DNA from: Phenylobacterium montanum
GTDB lineage: Bacteria; Pseudomonadota; Alphaproteobacteria; Caulobacterales; Caulobacteraceae
DNA length: 64,000 nucleotides
Assembly: GCF_018135625.1 (NCBI RefSeq)
Contig: NZ_CP073078.1
Coordinates: 1,488,001 to 1,552,000, forward strand
Reading direction: 5' to 3'
Translations under genes and position numbers: made by a program
In this document: positions 1 to 8,077 of the stretch, one piece after another
Position numbering within the stretch: the first letter of the stretch is position 1
How the letters are laid out: each line of letters begins with the position of its first letter
Notes under the pieces: model-generated
Databases searched by the model: none
What the model was told of the DNA's origin: nothing
Seen by the model: only the letters and a program-made list of their open reading frames with translations

Positions 1-60
1 ACCGCCGAAGTGCAGGATGTCACCGCCGGCGCTCTGGCGGCCGAGCGCTCGGCCTCCTGA
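1..60 (+). CDS. C-terminal end of an unidentified protein (partial)
   Basis: The first 60 bases read open on the plus strand and end in a TGA at 58-60, giving 19 residues that finish in ...AERSAS. The reading frame is compatible with the tail of a gene that starts outside the window. The stretch is too short to recognise a family, and chance openness cannot be excluded. Confidence 0.25.
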   Translation, partial: TAEVQDVTAGALAAERSAS

Positions 61-84
61 AGGCCAAAGGGCGAAACCGACGGC

Positions 85-525
85 TCAATTCGACGCCTCT
101 TCGCGCGCCTTGACGACCAGGACCGGACAATGAGCCTGGCGCATCACCGTTTCGGCGACGCTGCCAAGCACCGCCCTCATGACGCCGTCGCGGCCGTGGC
201 TGCCGATGACGATCAAGTCAGCGTCCCATCTTCGCGCCGCAGCGATGATGGAGGGCGCAGCAGCGCCAATTTCGGTGAACCGGGAAATCTGGCCGGCCTC
301 AGCCGACGTCGGCAGCAATGTTTCGAATAGGCTGGCCGCCTCGCGCTCCGCTTCGACGGTGAGATCGTTAATGGGAACACCCGCCTGCACTTCCAGGGCG
401 TGTGGCTCGAACGCATGGAAAAGCGCGACCTCGGCGCCGAGTGAACGCGCGAGCGCCATGCCGGTCTCGGCGGCTCGCACTGCCGGATCGCCCCCATCGA
501 CGGCGATCATGATGTGCTTGAACAT
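85..525 (-). CDS. Universal stress protein (UspA family)
   Basis: This 146-residue protein is the size of a single UspA domain. It begins with the typical first strand (FKHIMIAVDGG), and its last third carries the nucleotide-binding pattern GSHGRDG followed by LGSVAE and the closing strand PVLVV, so it probably binds ATP and acts as a cytoplasmic stress protein. It is transcribed away from the SpoIIAA-like gene at 760, and the 234 bp between the two contains a perfect palindrome at 670-686. Its association with an alcohol dehydrogenase and a SpoIIAA-like protein resembles low-oxygen or energy-stress blocks in other Proteobacteria, which is an inference. The family call is secure; the client process is unknown. 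Confidence 0.92.
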   Translation of the reverse strand: MFKHIMIAVDGGDPAVRAAETGMALARSLGAEVALFHAFEPHALEVQAGVPINDLTVEAEREAASLFETLLPTSAEAGQISRFTEIGAAAPSIIAAARRWDADLIVIGSHGRDGVMRAVLGSVAETVMRQAHCPVLVVKAREEASN

Positions 526-637
526 GCGACTCTTCCATCCGGATCAGACGTCCAGCGGCGACCGAGCGGCGATCTACCATGACCCGGCGCTGGCCTCCTG
601 GCGTGATCGATCATTTCACCGGCCCGTCGCCATGTTC

Positions 638-652
638 CATGACCTAAATCAA
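638..652. promoter_or_regulatory. Weak FNR/FixK-like box
   Basis: On the minus strand this reads TTGAT-TTAG-GTCAT. The left half matches the FNR/FixK half-site TTGAT with a four-base spacer; the right half (ATCAA expected) matches only partly. It lies about 115 bp from the starts of both divergent genes. One half is degenerate, so this is only a candidate. Confidence 0.25.
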
Positions 653-669
653 GGTCAAGCGGCACAGAT

Positions 670-686
670 ATATCATTAGATGATAT
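670..686. promoter_or_regulatory. Perfect 7-3-7 palindrome in the divergent promoter region
   Basis: The sequence ATATCAT-TAG-ATGATAT is a perfect inverted repeat in an AT-rich patch of an otherwise GC-rich region, between the universal stress gene and the SpoIIAA-like gene. This is the typical look of a dimeric repressor or activator operator. The binding protein is not identifiable here. Confidence 0.5.
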
Positions 687-759
687 TAATTGGTGTGGCC
701 GCCGCAGGGGGAGAGGAACGAAGGCTCTCCCGTGGCGACCGGTCTTTGGAGGTGCTCCG

Positions 760-1128
760 ATGATCGAGAAGTTGGCCGGCTTTCCGAGCGATGTCCTCGC
801 CTTCGCCTGCAGGGGGCGTGTCACTCGCAGGGACTACGAGACCGTTCTGATCCCCGCGGCGCAGGCGGCCTTTGAGGCCCACGACCGAGTGCGTCTGTAC
901 TACGAGATTGGCCCTGACTTCGAGACCATCGAGACGGGCGCTCTCTTGGAGGATCTCAAGGTCGGAATGGAGCACCTGACCAGCTGGGACCGGGTCGCGC
1001 TGGTGTCGGACGTGGATTGGATCCGCAATACCGTGCGCCTGTTCGGCTTCCTCCTGCCGGGCCGGCTGAAGGTCTTCCACCTCGGCGAGGCGAGCGAAGC
1101 CCGTCATTGGATCAGCGCTACGAATTGA
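760..1128 (+). CDS. SpoIIAA-like (STAS/DUF3478-type) protein
   Basis: This 122-residue protein has the pattern of the SpoIIAA-like family: a central YYEIG strand, a long acidic helix (ETGALLEDLKVGMEHL), then the VALVSDVDWIRN strand and a C-terminal EARHWI segment. Members are small alpha/beta proteins related to anti-sigma-factor antagonists, sometimes said to bind lipids. The ATG at 760 is preceded by a good GGAGG ribosome site. It sits between a universal stress gene and a zinc alcohol dehydrogenase on the same strand. The exact role is unknown; the family call is reliable. Confidence 0.85.
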   Translation: MIEKLAGFPSDVLAFACRGRVTRRDYETVLIPAAQAAFEAHDRVRLYYEIGPDFETIETGALLEDLKVGMEHLTSWDRVALVSDVDWIRNTVRLFGFLLPGRLKVFHLGEASEARHWISATN

Positions 1129-1270
1129 TGGTCGCCGGGCAGTGATCTTCATCAATGCCCCTCGCCCAGCCAGGTGAAACAAGCAGGCCACATCGATCGT
1201 CAGCGTGAACGGCTCAAGGCCCTTAGCTCAAAAACCCAGTCCGACACTCATTTCGCCGCGGAGGCTCTCC

Positions 1271-2308
1271 ATGAAGGCGCTCGTCTACAAAGGTCCTGGC
1301 GCAATGGCGCTCGAGGATAGGCCGAAGCCCCAGGTGCAGGCGCCAGGCGATGCTGTCGTACGCATCGTCAAGACGACCATCTGTGGCACCGACCTGCACA
1401 TCTTGAAAGGTGACGTCGCGACCTGCGCCCCCGGCCGAATTCTCGGCCATGAGGGGGTGGGAATCGTCGAATGTGTGGGCGGCGGGGTGACGGCGTTCAA
1501 GCCCGGCGACCGCGCGCTGATCTCCTGCATCACCGCCTGCGGCAAGTGTGATTATTGCCGTCGGGGCATGTATTCGCACTGCAAGACAGGAGGCTGGATC
1601 CTCGGCAACCAGATCGACGGAACCCAGGCGGAATACGTCCGCATCCCCCACGCCGACACCAGCCTGTATCCCATTCCCGACGGAGCCGACCAAGAAGCAT
1701 TGGTCATGCTGAGCGACATCCTGCCGACCGGCTTCGAGTGCGGGGTCCTCAATGGCAGGGTGTCGCCGGGCTCGACAGTGGCCATTGTCGGCTCCGGCCC
1801 GATCGGGCTCGCCGCGTTACTGACCGCGCAGTTCTACTCTCCTGCTGAACTCATCATGATCGACCTGGACGACAACAGATTGGAGGTAGCCAAGCGTTTC
1901 GGAGCGACCCACGCCATCAATGGCGCCGGGGGCGATGTCGTCAGCAAGGTCATGGCTCTAACGGGTGGCGTCGGCGTCGACACAGCTATCGAAGCCGTCG
2001 GCGTGCCGGCGACTTTCGTTCTCTGCGAAGACCTGGTCGCCCCAGGCGGGGTGATCGCCAATGTCGGTGTCCACGGCGTCAAGGCGGATCTCCATCTAGA
2101 ACGCCTTTGGTCGCAGAACATCACGATCACCACCCGGCTCGTCGACACCGTGACGACGCCCATGCTGCTGAAAACCGTTCAGTCAGAGAAACTCGACCCA
2201 AAGCGGCTGATCACCCACCACTTCCGCCTGGACCAGATCATGGACGCCTACGACACATTCGCCCATGCAGCGGACAATCGGGCTTTGAAGGTCATCATCG
2301 AAGCCTGA
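1271..2308 (+). CDS. Zinc-dependent alcohol dehydrogenase
   Basis: This is a 345-residue medium-chain dehydrogenase that oxidises an alcohol or reduces an aldehyde with NAD(P). The catalytic zinc ligands are Cys38 and His60-Glu61. The four structural-zinc cysteines are at 90, 93, 96 and 104. The dinucleotide fold has VGSGPIGLAA near residue 175. A longer reading from 1205 exists, but the ATG at 1271 gives the family N-terminus MKALVY and follows a GGAGG-like site, so it was chosen. The nearest groups are the alcohol and threonine/sorbitol dehydrogenases; substrate cannot be read from sequence. It follows the stress protein and SpoIIAA-like genes, suggesting a role in fermentative or stress metabolism. 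Confidence 0.93.
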   Translation: MKALVYKGPGAMALEDRPKPQVQAPGDAVVRIVKTTICGTDLHILKGDVATCAPGRILGHEGVGIVECVGGGVTAFKPGDRALISCITACGKCDYCRRGMYSHCKTGGWILGNQIDGTQAEYVRIPHADTSLYPIPDGADQEALVMLSDILPTGFECGVLNGRVSPGSTVAIVGSGPIGLAALLTAQFYSPAELIMIDLDDNRLEVAKRFGATHAINGAGGDVVSKVMALTGGVGVDTAIEAVGVPATFVLCEDLVAPGGVIANVGVHGVKADLHLERLWSQNITITTRLVDTVTTPMLLKTVQSEKLDPKRLITHHFRLDQIMDAYDTFAHAADNRALKVIIEA

Positions 2309-2331
2309 GTCGTCGCCGACCCGACTGCCGC

Positions 2332-2808
2332 TTACTGCCACGCCAGGACGGCGTTGGCCGCAAAGGCGACGACACCCCCGACGGCGACCAGCATGGCCGC
2401 AACCACCCGTGCGACCGTCGTAGTCGCAAACCAGCGGTCGGCGCTGTTACCAGGCCGACGGAGTTCCTCAGTCGACAGCGAGACGGCGGTCTCGAATGCC
2501 TTGTATCCAGCAAGGGCCGCGACGAATCCCACGACAACTGCGGCTAGGAGCAAGCCCGAGCCGACGAGTAGCAGTCTCGGCGCAGGAGCCGCGGCGCGGG
2601 ATGCGTAAAGATTGGCGATCTCAAACCAGCATGAGACAGCGCCGGCGCCGCCACCGCTGACGAGAAAGCCCGTAACGCCAAACGAGCGGCGCGCGCGCTC
2701 CTCAAGGAAGAACTGGGTGAGATCCTCCGCCGGCGCCCTCCCCTCAAAATCGACCAGGAGTCCTCGCGTCCTGATCGGATGCCGCGCCTTCTGCACTGGG
2801 TCGGCCAC
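2332..2808 (-). CDS. Small membrane protein of unknown function
   Basis: This 158-residue protein uses a GTG start at 2808 with a clear GGGGAG site just upstream. Two strongly hydrophobic stretches are visible: LLLVGSGLLLAAVVVGFVAA in the middle and VVAAMLVAVGGVVAFAANAV near the C-terminus, separated by a charged loop. The N-terminal 70 residues are soluble and charged. I do not recognise a family. It converges on the alcohol dehydrogenase with 23 bp between stops and may mark the edge of the accessory region to its right. Confidence 0.6.
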   Translation of the reverse strand: MADPVQKARHPIRTRGLLVDFEGRAPAEDLTQFFLEERARRSFGVTGFLVSGGGAGAVSCWFEIANLYASRAAAPAPRLLLVGSGLLLAAVVVGFVAALAGYKAFETAVSLSTEELRRPGNSADRWFATTTVARVVAAMLVAVGGVVAFAANAVLAWQ

Positions 2809-2920
2809 TGCGCTCCCCTAGGGCTCTGACGTGGAAGTCGGGCCTCGCACTTGAGCCTCAAGCCTACGCAGGATTCTGGACCCGGCGATCGGCTCGAAAC
2901 GTGCTGCCCGCCTCGCTCGG

Positions 2921-3199
2921 TCAGACATTTGCGATCCATTGCTCGAGCCGCAGCGTCAGGTTGAACCACTCCTCCTTTATCCACTGGAACATGGTTTCAT
3001 TCGCCTCGGGATGGTCCTCGATTTCCTTGAGACGTTGTTCCAATGTTTCTTTTTGGCGCTTCAAGAACACCAGTTCGCCGATCGCGTGGGCCTTTTCGCG
3101 ATCGCCGCCGCGTGAAAGCTTGATCTCAGCGTCAGCAATCTGACGGTTCGCCTGGTCGAGCATCAGCGAGACGTCGCGGCGGATATTCGGCATCGACAT
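2921..3199 (-). CDS. Small coiled-coil hypothetical protein
   Basis: This 92-residue protein is mostly charged helix (ADAEIKLSRGGDREKAHAIGE, then KRQKETLEQRLKEIED) ending in WIKEEWFNLTLRLEQWI. The open frame extends to 3268, but the ATG at 3199 has a GGAG motif nine bases upstream and gives a more natural N-terminus, so it is preferred. No family is recognised. It sits downstream of traD on the same strand, where a coupling-protein gene would be expected in an intact transfer region. Confidence 0.55.
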   Translation of the reverse strand: MSMPNIRRDVSLMLDQANRQIADAEIKLSRGGDREKAHAIGELVFLKRQKETLEQRLKEIEDHPEANETMFQWIKEEWFNLTLRLEQWIANV

Positions 3200-3442
3200 G
3201 GAAGACTGCTCCGCAAAACAAAGTGTGGCGACCATCGGTGTTTCGGCTCCGCGCAGATCGACCTGCAAAAAGCGGGTCGCGATCGACGGGCAATAGATCC
3301 ATCACCCGGGTGGCGGTTGCAGTCATTGATTGAGATCAGACCTCGGTAGCCAAGGCCGATCCTGAGCATCACAGCACCGCTGTCCGAGACCCCACTGTAG
3401 GCGGACACAGGCTGCTGGCCTTCGTTTCGGGCTCTCACAGCA

Positions 3443-3772
3443 TCATGATTTGGCCCGCTCGCTCTCGAACACGCGCTTCCCGGCGCGACGCCAGAGCGTC
3501 AGGGTATCGCTCCGATCGCCGGCCTGAAGCATGGTGGCGAGGGAGAGGAACGCGCCGAAGAGAACCGCACGATCATCGCCGGTGAGCTCGACCAGGCCGG
3601 CCTTCTGCACCAGCCCGCCGAGCTCGATCAGATGATGGGTTCGCTCGCGCCGCTGCATCACCCACGCCCGCGTGTCGGTCCTCGATCGCTGCAGCTCAAG
3701 CCGACGCCGAGCCGCCGCCGTTCGCTTGCTGGCTTCCCGCGTCGTCAGAAGCGCCGCCAGCATCACGGCCAC
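3443..3772 (-). CDS. traD: Conjugal transfer protein TraD
   Basis: This is the small TraD of Ti/rhizobial-type relaxosomes, not the F-type coupling ATPase. The diagnostic core is HLIELGGLVQKAGL near residue 48, followed by an acidic helix and LWRRAGKRVFE at the end. Full length from 3772 is 109 residues and overlaps the end of traC by 77 bp. An internal ATG at 3658 would give 71 residues with no overlap and is a real alternative. It probably acts with TraC and TraA at oriT. Family call good, start uncertain. Confidence 0.78.
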   Translation of the reverse strand: MAVMLAALLTTREASKRTAAARRRLELQRSRTDTRAWVMQRRERTHHLIELGGLVQKAGLVELTGDDRAVLFGAFLSLATMLQAGDRSDTLTLWRRAGKRVFESERAKS

Positions 3773-3998
3773 GTCCCTGAAAGAACGCCTGCCCCTTCTT
3801 CCTCCATCCCTCCTTCCTGGCCGCGTCCGTGATCTGGACGAGACCCAGGAGCCCGCCGGCTAACACCTCGATGTCGAGCGCATCGGCTCCGGTAGCGATC
3901 ACCAGCTCGCCCAACTGTCGGACCTTGCGCTCCTTGAGGGTCTTCGCCTTGGCCTCAAGCGCTTTGAGTTCAGCATCGAAGTCGATCGGTTTGCGCAT
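3696..3998 (-). CDS. traC: Conjugal transfer protein TraC
   Basis: This 100-residue accessory relaxosome protein begins MRKPIDFDAELKALE and continues with KERKVRQLGELVIATGADAL, the pattern of TraC proteins that accompany Ti-type TraA. The C-terminus is glycine- and alanine-rich and low in complexity (GRGRDAGG...), as is common in this family. An upstream in-frame ATG at 4028 would add ten residues; the ATG at 3998 fits homologous starts better. It is divergent from traA, with the probable origin of transfer between them. Confidence 0.82.
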   Translation of the reverse strand: MRKPIDFDAELKALEAKAKTLKERKVRQLGELVIATGADALDIEVLAGGLLGLVQITDAARKEGWRKKGQAFFQGRGRDAGGASDDAGSQQANGGGSASA

Positions 3999-4084
3999 GG
4001 GAGACTCCATCAGGATCTGATGCGTCAAGTGTAGTGCAGGGGTGCCTGAGAAGCTTCGGGGTCGCAGGAACGGGGTGCGACGAT

Positions 4085-4140
4085 CCGGTCCCTCCCGAGA
4101 TTTTTTCTTGGGAGGGCGCGCTTATACGTCGTGCCGACGT
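4085..4140. other. oriT: Probable origin of transfer (oriT), Q/Ti-type nic region
   Basis: Between divergent traC and traA lies an inverted repeat CCCTCCC (4090-4096) ... GGGAGGG (4110-4116) around a T-rich loop. The minus strand across 4110-4124 reads TAAGCGCGCCCTCCC. This differs by one base from the RSF1010-type nic core TAAGTGCGCCCTCCC, which is related to that of Ti plasmids. Position and motif agree with the neighbouring TraA relaxase. Nicking has not been shown. Confidence 0.65.
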
Positions 4141-4169
4141 TCTGCTCGTGGCGTAACTGGATCGCCGTC

Positions 4170-7031
4170 ATGGCGATCTATCATTTCTCAGCCAAGGTGA
4201 TCAGCCGCGCTGCGGGCGGCAGCGCCGTGGCCGCGGCCGCCTATCGCTCGGCCTCGCGACTGCGCGATGCGCGGCTGGATCGCAGCCACGACTTCTCGAA
4301 CAAGGCCGGCGTCATCCATTCCGAGGTGATGCTGCCGAACGGCGCGCCCGACGAATGGTCCGACCGCGAAGAGCTCTGGAATGCGGTCGAGGCGGCGGAA
4401 GTCCGCCGAGACGCCCAGCTCGCGCGGGAGATCGAGTTCGCCATTCCAAGAGAAATGGAGAAGGCCGACGGGATCGAGCTCGCCCGCGACTTCGTGCAGC
4501 GCGAGTTCGTCGAACGGGGGATGGTCGCCGATCTCAATGTGCATTGGGATATCGGCGCCGATGGCCTGGCCAAGCCGCATGCGCATGTGATGCTCACGAT
4601 GCGCTCGACCGGCGAGGACGGCTTTGGTCCAAAGGTCAGGGACTGGAACCGCACAGCGCTGGTCGAGCGCTGGCGTGAGGCATGGGCCGATCACGTCAAT
4701 GAGCGCCTAGCCAAACTCGATATCGAGGCGCGGATCGATCATCGCAGCCTTCAGGCCCAGGGCATCGAGCTCGAACCTCAGCACAAGATCGGGCCCGCCG
4801 CCCAGCGCATGGCTGATGAGGGCCTAGAGGCCGATCGGCTCGACGAGCATCGCGAGATCGCCCGCTCCAACGGCGAGCGGATCATCAAGGATCCAAGCCT
4901 CGCCCTAGACGCCATCACCCGGCAGCAGGCGACCTTCACCGACCGGGATCTGGCGATGTTTGTGCATCGCCATTCCGATGGCCTGGATCAGTTCAATGAG
5001 GCGATGGGCGCGGTTCGCGCCTCGCCGGACATGATGGCCCTCGGCAAGGACGGGCGCGGCCTCGACCGCTTCACCAGTCGCGAGATGCTGGAGGTCGAGC
5101 AGAGCCTGATCCGCAGCTCGGCCCTGCTGGCGGAGCGCGAGAAGCACAGGGTCGGCGAGCCGGACCAGGCGCGCGCTCTGGCGCAGGCCGAGGCGCGCGG
5201 GCTCGCCCTCTCCGGCGAGCAGCGCGACGCCTTCGAGCACGTGCTTCAGCCGAAGGACCTCGGCGTCGTGGTCGGCTACGCCGGGACCGGCAAGTCGGCC
5301 ATGCTGGGCGTGGCCCGCGAAGCCTGGGAGAGCGCGGGCTATGAGGTCCGGGGCCTCGCCCTCTCCGGCATCGCCGCGGAGAACCTGGAGAGCGGATCAG
5401 GCATCGCGTCCCGCACGATCGCCAGCCTCGAACATTCCTGGGCGCAGGGGCGCGACGCCCTCACGTCGCGCGACGTGTTGGTCGTCGACGAGGCCGGTAT
5501 GATCGGCTCGCGGCAGATGGAGCGCGTGCTCTCCGCGGCCCAGGACGCCGGCGCCAAGGTGGTGCTGGTCGGCGATCCGGAGCAGCTGCAGGCGATCGAG
5601 GCCGGGGCCGCCTTCCGCGCCATCGCCGAGCGCCATCCGCATGTCGAGATCACCGAGATCCGCCGCCAGCATGAGGCCTGGCAGCGGGACGCCACAAGGC
5701 AGCTCGCGACGGGCAGGACGCGCGAAGCCCTGGAGGCGTTCGACGACCACGGTCGGGTGCATGTTTCGCAGACCCGCGAGCAAGCGCGCGCGGCGCTGGT
5801 GGAGCGATGGGATGCGGACCGCAAGTCCGCGCCGGATCAGAGCCGCATCATCCTCGCGCACACCAACGACGATGTGCGCGAGCTCAATCTGGCGGCGCGC
5901 GAACGGCTCCGCGGCGAGCCGCTTCGCCGGGCCGGCGCGCTCGGCCTGGATGTTGAGGTCCAGGCCGAGCGCGGCGAACGGGCCTTCGCCGCCGGCGACC
6001 GGATCATGTTCCTCAAGAACGACCGCGGCCTTGGCGTGAAGAACGGCATGCTCGGCGAGGTCGTCGAGGTCTCGCCGAGCCGGATGAGCGTGCATCTCGA
6101 TGCTGGCCGCGACGTCGCCTTCGACCTGAAGGACTACGCCCACATCGATCACGGCTATGCCGCCACCATCCACAAGGCCCAGGGCGTCACCGTCGATCGC
6201 ACCCACGTGCTGGCGACGCCGGGATTGGATCGGCATGGCGCCTACGTCGCCCTCTCCCGCCATCGCGGCCGGGTCGATCTCCACTACGGCAAGGACGACT
6301 TCGAAAGCCATGATCGGCTTGCTCACACGCTGGGTCGCGAACGCGCCAAGGACATGGCGACCGACTTCGCCGAACCAGCGCAGCCGCAAGCGCCCCCCAC
6401 GCGTGGGCGCAGCATCTTCGCCGGGTTCAAGCCGGCCGCGCCGGCGCGCACGTCGGAGATCACGCCGCTGGATCGCGGCGAAACCGCCCTGCGCCGGACG
6501 ATCGAGCGGCACGCCCGGGCCGCGGCCGACGTCGAGCGCATGCGAGCGCGCGGCCTGCCCGCCCTCGCCCACCAGCGCCAGGCGCTCGACCAGGCGCGGG
6601 ACGCACTGAACCAGATCGATCGGCACGCCGCGCGGGACTTGGAACAGGCCTATGCGCGCGAGCCGGCGCTGCTGGCGGAGACCGCGGTCGGACGCACCCA
6701 GCGGGCTGTGCGCGTGCTGCAGCTGGAGGCGGAGATTCGCAGCAATCCCGCGTTGCGCGCCGAACGTTTCGTCGAGCGCTGGCAGGGGCTGGAGCGGCAG
6801 CGCACCGCCCTCTGGGCGGACGGCGATGTCGCCGGGTCTAGCCGCCTGCGCCAGCAGATGGGCGCCATGGCCAAGAGCCTGGAGCGCGATCCGCAGGTCG
6901 ACTCGCTGCTCGCCAACCGGCGGCGCGAGCTTGGGATCGACCTTGAGCTTCGGCGCGGCCTCAGCGTCGGCGACAGCCTTACCCAATACCTCGGCCTTGG
7001 CCGCGGCCGGAACATCGGCCTTGGCCTTTGA
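4170..7031 (+). CDS. traA: Ti-type conjugative relaxase-helicase TraA
   Basis: This 953-residue protein nicks oriT and unwinds the transferred strand. The N-terminus MAIYHFSAKVISRAAGGSAV is the MobQ/Ti-type relaxase start, and the three-histidine region appears as KPHAHVMLTMR near residue 140. A RecD-like helicase follows: Walker A VGYAGTGKSAM near residue 370, Walker B LVVDEAGMIG near 435, and the late motif HGYAATIHKAQGVTVDRTHV near 665 with YVALSRHR. The ATG at 4170 was chosen over 4131 because it gives the canonical N-terminus. Length is within the usual range. It lies next to oriT, traC and DUF6118, but no traG or mating-pair genes are in the window, so the element may be mobilisable rather than self-transmissible. 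Confidence 0.96.
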   Translation: MAIYHFSAKVISRAAGGSAVAAAAYRSASRLRDARLDRSHDFSNKAGVIHSEVMLPNGAPDEWSDREELWNAVEAAEVRRDAQLAREIEFAIPREMEKADGIELARDFVQREFVERGMVADLNVHWDIGADGLAKPHAHVMLTMRSTGEDGFGPKVRDWNRTALVERWREAWADHVNERLAKLDIEARIDHRSLQAQGIELEPQHKIGPAAQRMADEGLEADRLDEHREIARSNGERIIKDPSLALDAITRQQATFTDRDLAMFVHRHSDGLDQFNEAMGAVRASPDMMALGKDGRGLDRFTSREMLEVEQSLIRSSALLAEREKHRVGEPDQARALAQAEARGLALSGEQRDAFEHVLQPKDLGVVVGYAGTGKSAMLGVAREAWESAGYEVRGLALSGIAAENLESGSGIASRTIASLEHSWAQGRDALTSRDVLVVDEAGMIGSRQMERVLSAAQDAGAKVVLVGDPEQLQAIEAGAAFRAIAERHPHVEITEIRRQHEAWQRDATRQLATGRTREALEAFDDHGRVHVSQTREQARAALVERWDADRKSAPDQSRIILAHTNDDVRELNLAARERLRGEPLRRAGALGLDVEVQAERGERAFAAGDRIMFLKNDRGLGVKNGMLGEVVEVSPSRMSVHLDAGRDVAFDLKDYAHIDHGYAATIHKAQGVTVDRTHVLATPGLDRHGAYVALSRHRGRVDLHYGKDDFESHDRLAHTLGRERAKDMATDFAEPAQPQAPPTRGRSIFAGFKPAAPARTSEITPLDRGETALRRTIERHARAAADVERMRARGLPALAHQRQALDQARDALNQIDRHAARDLEQAYAREPALLAETAVGRTQRAVRVLQLEAEIRSNPALRAERFVERWQGLERQRTALWADGDVAGSSRLRQQMGAMAKSLERDPQVDSLLANRRRELGIDLELRRGLSVGDSLTQYLGLGRGRNIGLGL

Positions 7032-7043
7032 TGGAGACGGACG

Positions 7044-7757
7044 ATGGAGCAGCAATCGGACTTGGAAGAACCGGTAGATTCGGCCGCCCTGGCCTTCGAG
7101 GGCCTTCGGCGAGAGGTGGCCCTGCTCAATGTCGCTATCGGCGGCTTGGCCGCCGAGCGGGCGTCGGCGCCGGACTACAGCGAGAGCCTGGCCGAGATCG
7201 TCCAGCAGGTCAGCCGTATCGCCGGCGGCATGGGCAAACTCTCTGGAGCGCCCGCGCTGCAACTCACACCCGACGATGTGGGGCGGCGGATCGTGTTGGC
7301 CGGGACGGAAGCACGCCGGCAGGAGCAGGCGGCCCTGCAGGGGGCGCAGGCGAGCCTTGAGCGGGCCGCGGCCGATCTGCGCGGCTGCGCCGCCTCGGCG
7401 CGGCTGGCTGGCGTGCAGAACCTGCGGCTGCTGCAGGTCGGCGCCGCAGCGCTGATGGTTGGCGCGGTGCTCGGCGTCTTCCTACCGGGCGTCGTCGTCA
7501 GGAGTGTTCCGGGCCGCTGGGCCTGGCCGGAAAAGATGGCGGCGGGGCTGCTGCATCGGGACCTGTGGTCCGCCGGTGAGCGGCTGCTCTTGGTGGCAGA
7601 TCCGGATCGTTGGGGGCGGATCCAGATAGCGCAGGCGTCAGCCCAGCACGACTCTGCTATGGCCGAATCCAGCGCTCCGCCCCGCTCTTCCCGGCCAAGG
7701 CGGTCGCGGTCTTCGCAAGCCCAGGCGCCGCGCGCCGAGGCTGGGGATTCCCGCTGA
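7044..7757 (+). CDS. DUF6118 family membrane-associated protein
   Basis: This 237-residue protein starts 12 bp after traA and is probably co-transcribed with it. The N-terminal half is helical and charged (AFEGLRREVALLNVAIGGLA; QEQAALQGAQASLERAAADL), followed by one membrane segment (LLQVGAAALMVGAVLGVFLPGV). A soluble tail with a WAWPEKMAAGLL motif follows, then a low-complexity serine/arginine-rich end. I associate this architecture with the DUF6118 proteins that follow traA on alphaproteobacterial mobile elements. Its molecular role is not known. Confidence 0.75.
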   Translation: MEQQSDLEEPVDSAALAFEGLRREVALLNVAIGGLAAERASAPDYSESLAEIVQQVSRIAGGMGKLSGAPALQLTPDDVGRRIVLAGTEARRQEQAALQGAQASLERAAADLRGCAASARLAGVQNLRLLQVGAAALMVGAVLGVFLPGVVVRSVPGRWAWPEKMAAGLLHRDLWSAGERLLLVADPDRWGRIQIAQASAQHDSAMAESSAPPRSSRPRRSRSSQAQAPRAEAGDSR

Positions 7758-7824
7758 TCGCCGCTGGACAGGTCGGTGCGGTGGGTGTGAAGTCGTTCTA
7801 TATTTGTTCCCGACGGAGCGCAGA

Positions 7825-8070
7825 ATGCTGACCCAAAAGATCGATGGAGCCCTGGACGCCATCCTGGCCTGCATGATGCGCGTGCCGGCGTTGCGCGACA
7901 CCTATCGCCCCGGCACGCCCGAACGGGGCGCCCTGGACGATCTCCTGGCCTCGCTGCAGCGGGCCGATGCAGTGCTGTTCGATCGCGGGCCAGATGCGCC
8001 CTCCCCTGCCGCCCTCGGCGCCGCCGAAGCGCCTGGCCGCTTGCAACCCTGGCTCGAACGCCGGACATAA
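7825..8070 (+). CDS. Small hypothetical protein upstream of the nucleotidyltransferase-HEPN gene
   Basis: This 81-residue protein starts at an ATG (MLTQKIDGALDA) that was preferred to the longer reading from 7804. It is mostly helical: an N-terminal stretch with CMMRVPALRDTYR and a middle part DDLLASLQRADAVLFDRG. It ends 7 bp before the nucleotidyltransferase-HEPN gene, so the two are probably translated from one message. No family is recognised. A partner or antitoxin role for the HEPN protein is only a guess from position. Confidence 0.55.
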   Translation: MLTQKIDGALDAILACMMRVPALRDTYRPGTPERGALDDLLASLQRADAVLFDRGPDAPSPAALGAAEAPGRLQPWLERRT

Positions 8071-8077
8071 GGGGCCG

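Noticed and set aside
4090-4116. Inverted repeat with T-rich loop read as a Rho-independent terminator
   Set aside because: The T-run is in the loop rather than after the stem, it stands between divergent genes, and the adjacent nic-like core makes oriT the better reading.
5397-7262. A 621-residue open frame on the minus strand across traA
   Set aside because: It lies fully antisense to the relaxase, has no family pattern and is explained by high GC leaving the opposite strand open.
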